A stretch of DNA of 64,000 nt from assembly GCF_030406405.1 (NCBI RefSeq), contig NZ_JAUEPL010000001.1:186001-250000 (forward strand), read 5' to 3'. The number at the start of each line of letters is the position of its first letter. The stretch's first letter is position 1. Under the pieces are notes generated by a model. It searched no databases and was not told where the DNA came from. It saw nothing but the letters and a program-made list of their open reading frames with translations. This DNA is from Streptomyces ficellus (GTDB lineage Bacteria > Actinomycetota > Actinomycetes > Streptomycetales > Streptomycetaceae). This document shows, piece by piece, positions 60,556 through 64,000 of the stretch. The position numbers were made by a program, and so were the translations under genes.

Positions 60556-61341
60556 TCAGACGTTGACGCCGTGCGAGCGCAGGTACGCGACCGGGTCGAT
60601 GTCCGAGCCGTACTCGGCGCTCGTACGGGCCTCGAAGTGCAGGTGCGGCCCGGAGGAGTTGCCGGTCGAGCCGGCGAGGCCTATCTGCTGGCCCGGCATG
60701 ACGGTCTGGCCGGCCGAGACGCTGATGGAGGACAGGTGGCCGTACTGGGTGTACGTGCCGTCGTTCATCCGGATCACGACGTTGTTGCCGTACGCGCCGC
60801 CCCAGCCGGCCTCGACGACGGTACCCAGGCCCACGGACACGACCTTGGTGCCGGAGGCGGCGTGGAAGTCGATGCCCGTGTGACTGCCGGAGGACCACAT
60901 GGCGCCGCCGGTCTGGTAGCCGGTGCTGACGTACGAGCCGGCGACGGGAAGCGTGAAGGAGCTGAGGCGCTTGCGCTCGGCTTCGCGGTCGGCACGCTCC
61001 TTGGCCTCGCGGGCCGCCTTGACGCGGGCCTCCGCCTTGCGCTGCGCCTCCGCCTCGGCCTTCGCCTGGGCCGCCGCCTTGGCGGCGGCCTCCGCGGCCT
61101 CCCGCTCCTGGGCCTCGGCCTGGGCGTCGACCTGCTCGGCGAGCGTGTCGGTGATGACCGCCTGGTTGAGGCCGGTGTCCTCAAGGGAACGAGAGGTGTC
61201 CGTGTCGGCGGCGAACGCCGGGGAAGCGAGGGATCCGATGACGCCGGTGGTGGCGATGGCCGCGACGCCGGCGACGTGTGCGCTCTTACGGCTCAGGCGG
61301 CTCGGGGCACGGTGCTTCCCGGTGGCACGGGTGAACGCCAT
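60556..61341 (-). CDS. Secreted M23 (LytM) peptidoglycan endopeptidase
   Basis: 261 residues. A signal peptide of about 45 residues (hydrophobic VAGVAAIATTGVIGSLASPA, likely cut after AFA) precedes a long Ala/Glu/Arg coiled coil (about 65-130) and a C-terminal LytM domain with the zinc ligands in GSHTGIDFHAASG (HxxxD) and GPHLHFEAR (HxH), both complete. It cleaves peptide cross-bridges of peptidoglycan outside the cell. A c-di-AMP riboswitch occupies its 5' leader. Confidence 0.93.
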   Translation of the reverse strand: MAFTRATGKHRAPSRLSRKSAHVAGVAAIATTGVIGSLASPAFAADTDTSRSLEDTGLNQAVITDTLAEQVDAQAEAQEREAAEAAAKAAAQAKAEAEAQRKAEARVKAAREAKERADREAERKRLSSFTLPVAGSYVSTGYQTGGAMWSSGSHTGIDFHAASGTKVVSVGLGTVVEAGWGGAYGNNVVIRMNDGTYTQYGHLSSISVSAGQTVMPGQQIGLAGSTGNSSGPHLHFEARTSAEYGSDIDPVAYLRSHGVNV

Positions 61342-61367
61342 GAAGTGGCTGATCCTTTCCTTCCTTC

Positions 61368-61512
61368 TCGCCTACCGGGTTAGCTGACGGGTTCGGAGCA
61401 GGAAGGTCTCCTACGGACCCCTCCACGCGGTGGCGAAGGCATCCGATTCACCCCAGGGACTGAGTGGGTCCCCGGCTCCCCAGGCTCGCGCCTTCGGGGA
61501 CTCGGCGATGGC
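61368..61512 (-). promoter_or_regulatory. ydaO/yuaA-type cyclic di-AMP riboswitch
   Basis: The minus-strand leader of the M23 gene contains the conserved blocks of this class in order: GAGCCGGGGACCCA near the start, GGGGTGAATCGGA in the centre, then GTAGGAGACCTTCC, CCGAACCCGTCAGCTAACCC and GGTAGGCG close to the ribosome site GGAAAGGATC. In Streptomyces such riboswitches control wall hydrolases such as resuscitation factors. A separate hairpin (GCTGTCCG...CGGACAGC, about 61511-61553) lies just upstream. Ligand binding is inferred from the family. Confidence 0.88.
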
Positions 61513-61660
61513 TGTCCGGTGCCGCGGGCGCGGCGGGTACCGGTCGGACAGCGCATCAGACGCTAAGCGGCCGATCTTTCAATCACCAAACGGACACGGT
61601 TTTTTGTAGCGCACGCCACAGGGCAGACACCGAACCTCCGCAATAAAACGGACATATGGC

Positions 61661-61695
61661 GAGGGCCCCGGCATCGGTGCGATGCCGGGGCCCTC
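61661..61695. terminator. Intrinsic terminator between riboswitch leader and M16 peptidase genes
   Basis: GAGGGCCCCGGCATC pairs perfectly over 15 bp with GATGCCGGGGCCCTC around a 5-base loop. On the minus strand it is followed by GCCATATGTCCGTTTTATTG. It ends the leftward M16 operon. Confidence 0.8.
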
Positions 61696-61760
61696 GGAGA
61701 GGCCGCGCCCCAGGCCGGTCCCGGGCCGACCCGGCCGGCCGGAGCCGTGTCCGGAGCCGT

Positions 61761-61885
61761 GTCCGGATGCCGTGTCGCGGACGCCATGTCCGGACGCCGT
61801 GTCCGGATGCCGTGTCGCGGACGCCATGTCCGGACGCCGTGTCCGGATGCCGTGTCGCGGACGTCGTGTCGCGGACGTCGTGTCG
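61761..61885. repeat. Tandem 40-bp repeat in the 3' region of the M16 operon
   Basis: A 40-bp unit starting GTCCGGATGCCGTGTCGCGG occurs twice exactly (61761-61800, 61801-61840) and then partly with a changed, shorter 14-bp unit (GTCGCGGACGTCGT) repeated. Each unit is itself built of three 13-14-bp sub-repeats. It sits between the M16 stop and the terminator. The interval has no gene. Confidence 0.75.
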
Positions 61886-61911
61886 TAAGGACGCGTCCGA
61901 GGCGGCGTCAA

Positions 61912-63309
61912 TCAGCCGGTGACCACCGTCACTTCACCGATCCCGAGCGCCTCGACGGGCTCCTTGATCTGTGCCGCGTCGCCGACGAGGACCGTGACGA
62001 GACGGTCCACCGGGAACGCGCTGACGACCGCCGCGGTGGCCTCCACGGTGCCGGTCTCGGCCAGGCGCGCGTACAACTGCGCCTGGAAATCGTCCGGGAG
62101 GTGCTGCTCGACCTGGTCGGCGAGCGTGCCCGCGACGGAGGCGGCGGTCTCGTACTTGAGCGGGGCGACGCCCACCAGGTTCTGCACGGCCGTCTCGCGC
62201 TCGGCGTCGGTCAGGCCCTCGGCGGCGAGGGTGCGCAGCACCTTCCACAGGTCGTCGAGCGCCGGGCCGGTGTGGGGCGTGTCGACCGAGCCGCTGATGG
62301 CGAGCATGGCCGCGCCGTTGCCCTCGGGGCTGGAGCGCAGGACCTGGCCGAAGGCCCGTACGCCGTAGGTGTAGCCCTTCTCCTCGCGCAGGACGCGGTC
62401 CAGACGCGAGGTGAGGGTGCCGCCCAGGCAGTACGTGCCGAGCACCTGGGCGGGCCAGACGCGGTCGTGCCGGTCGGGGCCGATGCGGCCGATGAGCAAC
62501 TGCGTCTGCACGGCGCCGGGCCGGTCCACGATCACGACCCGGCCGGTGTCGTCGGCGGTGATCGGCGGTACGGGGCGAGGCTCGGCCGCGTCGCCGGTCC
62601 AGGCACCGAGGGTGTCGGCGAGCACCGCGTCGAGATCCACGCCGGTCAGGTCACCGACGACGACCGCGGTGGCGGTGGCGGGCTTCACATGGGTCTCGTA
62701 GAAGGCGCGTACGGCAGCGGCGTCGATGCCGCGCACGGTCTCCTCGGTGCCCTGGCGGGGCCGGGACATGCGCGAGGTGGCCGGGAAGAGCTCCTTGGAG
62801 AGCTGCATGGCGGCGCGGCGCGAGGGGTTGGCGATCTCGTGCGGGATCTCGTCGAGCCGGTTGCGGACGAGGCGCTCGACCTCGCTGTCGGAGAACGCGG
62901 GCGCGCGCAGCGCCTCGGCGACCAGCCCGAGGGCCTTGCCCAGGCGGGAGACCGGGACCTCCAGGGACACCCGTACGCCCGGGTGGTCGGCGTGCGCGTC
63001 GAGGGTGGCACCGCAACGCTCCAGCTCGGCGGCGAACTCCTCCGCCGAGTGCTTGTCGGTGCCCTCCGACAGGGCCCGCGCCATGATCGTGGCGACGCCG
63101 TCGAGGCCCTCGGGCTCGGCGTCCAGCGGGGCGGCGAGGAAGATCTCCACGGCCACCACCTGCTGGCCGGGGCGGTGGCAGCGCAGCACGGTCAGGCCGT
63201 TGCCGAGCGTGCCGCGGTCGGGGGCGGGGAAGGCCCAGGGCCGGGCGATGCCGGGCCGGGGCTGCGGGTGGAACTCCATGGACGTCAAGGACACGGCGGC
63301 GTCGCTCAC
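61912..63309 (-). CDS. M16-family (insulinase-like) protein lacking the zinc motif
   Basis: 465 residues from GTG 63309, overlapping the upstream partner by 4 bp (GTGA). Two M16 halves are visible (LGNGLTVLRCHRPGQQVVAV; VLGTYCLGGTLTSRLDRVLR; REEKGYTYGVRAFGQVLRSS). The position where catalytic members carry HxxEH reads EGLDGVATIMARALSEGT, so it has no zinc site. It should be the non-catalytic half of a heterodimer with the gene just upstream, as in mitochondrial processing peptidase and bacterial M16B pairs. Confidence 0.88.
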   Translation of the reverse strand: MSDAAVSLTSMEFHPQPRPGIARPWAFPAPDRGTLGNGLTVLRCHRPGQQVVAVEIFLAAPLDAEPEGLDGVATIMARALSEGTDKHSAEEFAAELERCGATLDAHADHPGVRVSLEVPVSRLGKALGLVAEALRAPAFSDSEVERLVRNRLDEIPHEIANPSRRAAMQLSKELFPATSRMSRPRQGTEETVRGIDAAAVRAFYETHVKPATATAVVVGDLTGVDLDAVLADTLGAWTGDAAEPRPVPPITADDTGRVVIVDRPGAVQTQLLIGRIGPDRHDRVWPAQVLGTYCLGGTLTSRLDRVLREEKGYTYGVRAFGQVLRSSPEGNGAAMLAISGSVDTPHTGPALDDLWKVLRTLAAEGLTDAERETAVQNLVGVAPLKYETAASVAGTLADQVEQHLPDDFQAQLYARLAETGTVEATAAVVSAFPVDRLVTVLVGDAAQIKEPVEALGIGEVTVVTG

Positions 63310-64000
63310 TGGTCGGCCCCCTCTTCTTCCTGGTCGCTGTGGTCGGCGTCGCCCTGCTCGGCGCTGACGGGTTCGTACACCAGCACGGCCCTGTTGTCGG
63401 GGCGCAGCCGGGCCTTGGCGACCGCCTGCACCTCCTCGGCGGTGACGTCCAGGACGCGCTGGACGGCCGTCAGCGCGAGCTGCGGGTCGCCGAACAGCAC
63501 GGCGAACCGGCACAGTTCGTCGGCGCGGCCCGCGACCGTGCCGAGCCGGTCCAGCCACTCGCGCTCCAGCTGGGCCTGGGCGCGCTCCATCTCCTCGGGC
63601 GTGGGCCCCTCGGCGGCGAACCGGGCCAGCTCCTCGTCGACAGCCGCTTCGATGTCCGGCACCTCGACGCCGCCGGACGTCTTCACGTCCAGCCAGCCGA
63701 GCGAGGGCGCCCCGGCCAGCCGCAGCAGGCCGAAGCCGGCCGCCACGGCCGTGCGGTCGTGGCGCACCAGGCGGTTGTGCAGCCGGGACGACTCGCCGCC
63801 GCCCAGGATGGTGAGGGCCAGGTCGGCGGCGTCGCACTCGCGCGTGCCGTCGTGCGGGAGCCGGTAGGCGGCCATCAGGGCGCGGGCCGGGACCTCGTCC
63901 TCGACGACCTCGCGCAGCTGCTCCCCGATGATCTCCGGAAGCGTCCCGTCCCGCGGCGGCTGCTTGCCGTCGTGGGGCGGGATGGAGCCGAAGTACTTCT
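63306..64000 (-). CDS. M16-family peptidase, C-terminal part (5' end outside window)
   Basis: About 230 residues of the C-terminal half are visible, ending in an acidic tail (DADHSDQEEEGADQ). Segments ADLALTILGGGESSRLHNRL and EEMERAQAQLEREWLDRLGT fit the M16 C-terminal domain. The N-terminal half that would carry HxxEH lies beyond the window edge, so catalytic status cannot be read. The stop overlaps the next gene's start (GTGA), so the two are coupled and probably form one complex. Confidence 0.85.
   Translation of the reverse strand, partial: KYFGSIPPHDGKQPPRDGTLPEIIGEQLREVVEDEVPARALMAAYRLPHDGTRECDAADLALTILGGGESSRLHNRLVRHDRTAVAAGFGLLRLAGAPSLGWLDVKTSGGVEVPDIEAAVDEELARFAAEGPTPEEMERAQAQLEREWLDRLGTVAGRADELCRFAVLFGDPQLALTAVQRVLDVTAEEVQAVAKARLRPDNRAVLVYEPVSAEQGDADHSDQEEEGADQ

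Noticed and set aside
61741..61885. CRISPR array
   Set aside because: The units are contiguous, with no unique spacers and no cas genes. It is a simple nested tandem repeat.
61579..61911. 110-codon minus-strand frame over the 40-bp repeats
   Set aside because: It consists of repeat translation (RTRRPDMASATRHPDTASG type), has no ribosome site and runs into the terminator.

Overview
The window is high-GC actinobacterial DNA, almost certainly a Streptomyces chromosome. The support is gene content and order typical of the genus: sepH, the cutRS two-component pair, kdpDE, DUF3159, DUF3710, DUF3093 and DUF4193 genes, a GNAT/acyl-CoA-synthetase-like protein acetyltransferase, ptsH, and a c-di-AMP riboswitch before a cell-wall peptidase. 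There are many GTG/TTG starts and ATGA or GTGA stop-start overlaps. I saw no rRNA, tRNA or CRISPR. Conserved core genes (about 12.6-38.9 kb and 54-64 kb) are interrupted by accessory modules.

1-5.07 kb: a flavonol/aromatic catabolic module. It has an IclR regulator (5' end outside the window), an aromatic-acid MFS importer, a gamma-resorcylate-type decarboxylase, a MarR-type regulator, QueD quercetinase and an alpha/beta hydrolase. QueD opens quercetin to a depside. The hydrolase could split that to protocatechuate plus 2,4,6-trihydroxybenzoate, and the decarboxylase could act on the latter. The marR and hydrolase genes each carry an apparent one-base deletion.

5.1-12.5 kb: a polymorphic-toxin module. 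An SseB-like protein, a WXG-like helical protein, a 1,594-residue RHS/YD-repeat toxin and a small probable immunity gene sit between two same-orientation copies of a 41-bp repeat, with decayed gene fragments at both edges.

12.6-38.9 kb: core genes. These are an RNA uracil methyltransferase, an APC permease, two TrkA proteins, DUF3159 and OB-fold genes, kdpDE, DUF3710, dut, a thioesterase, DUF3093, DUF4193, cutRS, an inositol-phosphatase-family gene, ferrochelatase, an MFS gene, a sugar-lactone oxidase, sepH, a sulfurtransferase, a VOC protein and thymidine kinase.

38.93-54.01 kb: a 15-kb island bounded by 96/97-bp imperfect direct repeats derived from the 3' end of the alkaline-phosphatase-family gene. 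It therefore looks inserted between that gene and tdk. It carries a compact biosynthetic operon without NRPS or PKS: an Fe(II)/2OG oxygenase, an AurF-like di-iron oxygenase, a lysine-2,3-aminomutase-like radical SAM enzyme, an enolase-superfamily epimerase with a fused C-terminal domain, an Ldh-family reductase, two ATP-grasp ligases, a GNAT/FemAB-like transferase, a class IV aminotransferase, an unrecognised protein, an MFS exporter and an FMN 2-hydroxy-acid oxidase. From the AurF-like gene on, genes mostly overlap by a few bases. I infer a small modified peptide or amino-acid antimetabolite and do not recognise the product. This is the best candidate for an undescribed system.

54-64 kb: core genes again: the phosphatase, DUF5998, the protein acetyltransferase, ptsH, a GntR regulator, a riboswitch-controlled M23 peptidase and an M16 peptidase pair cut by the window end.
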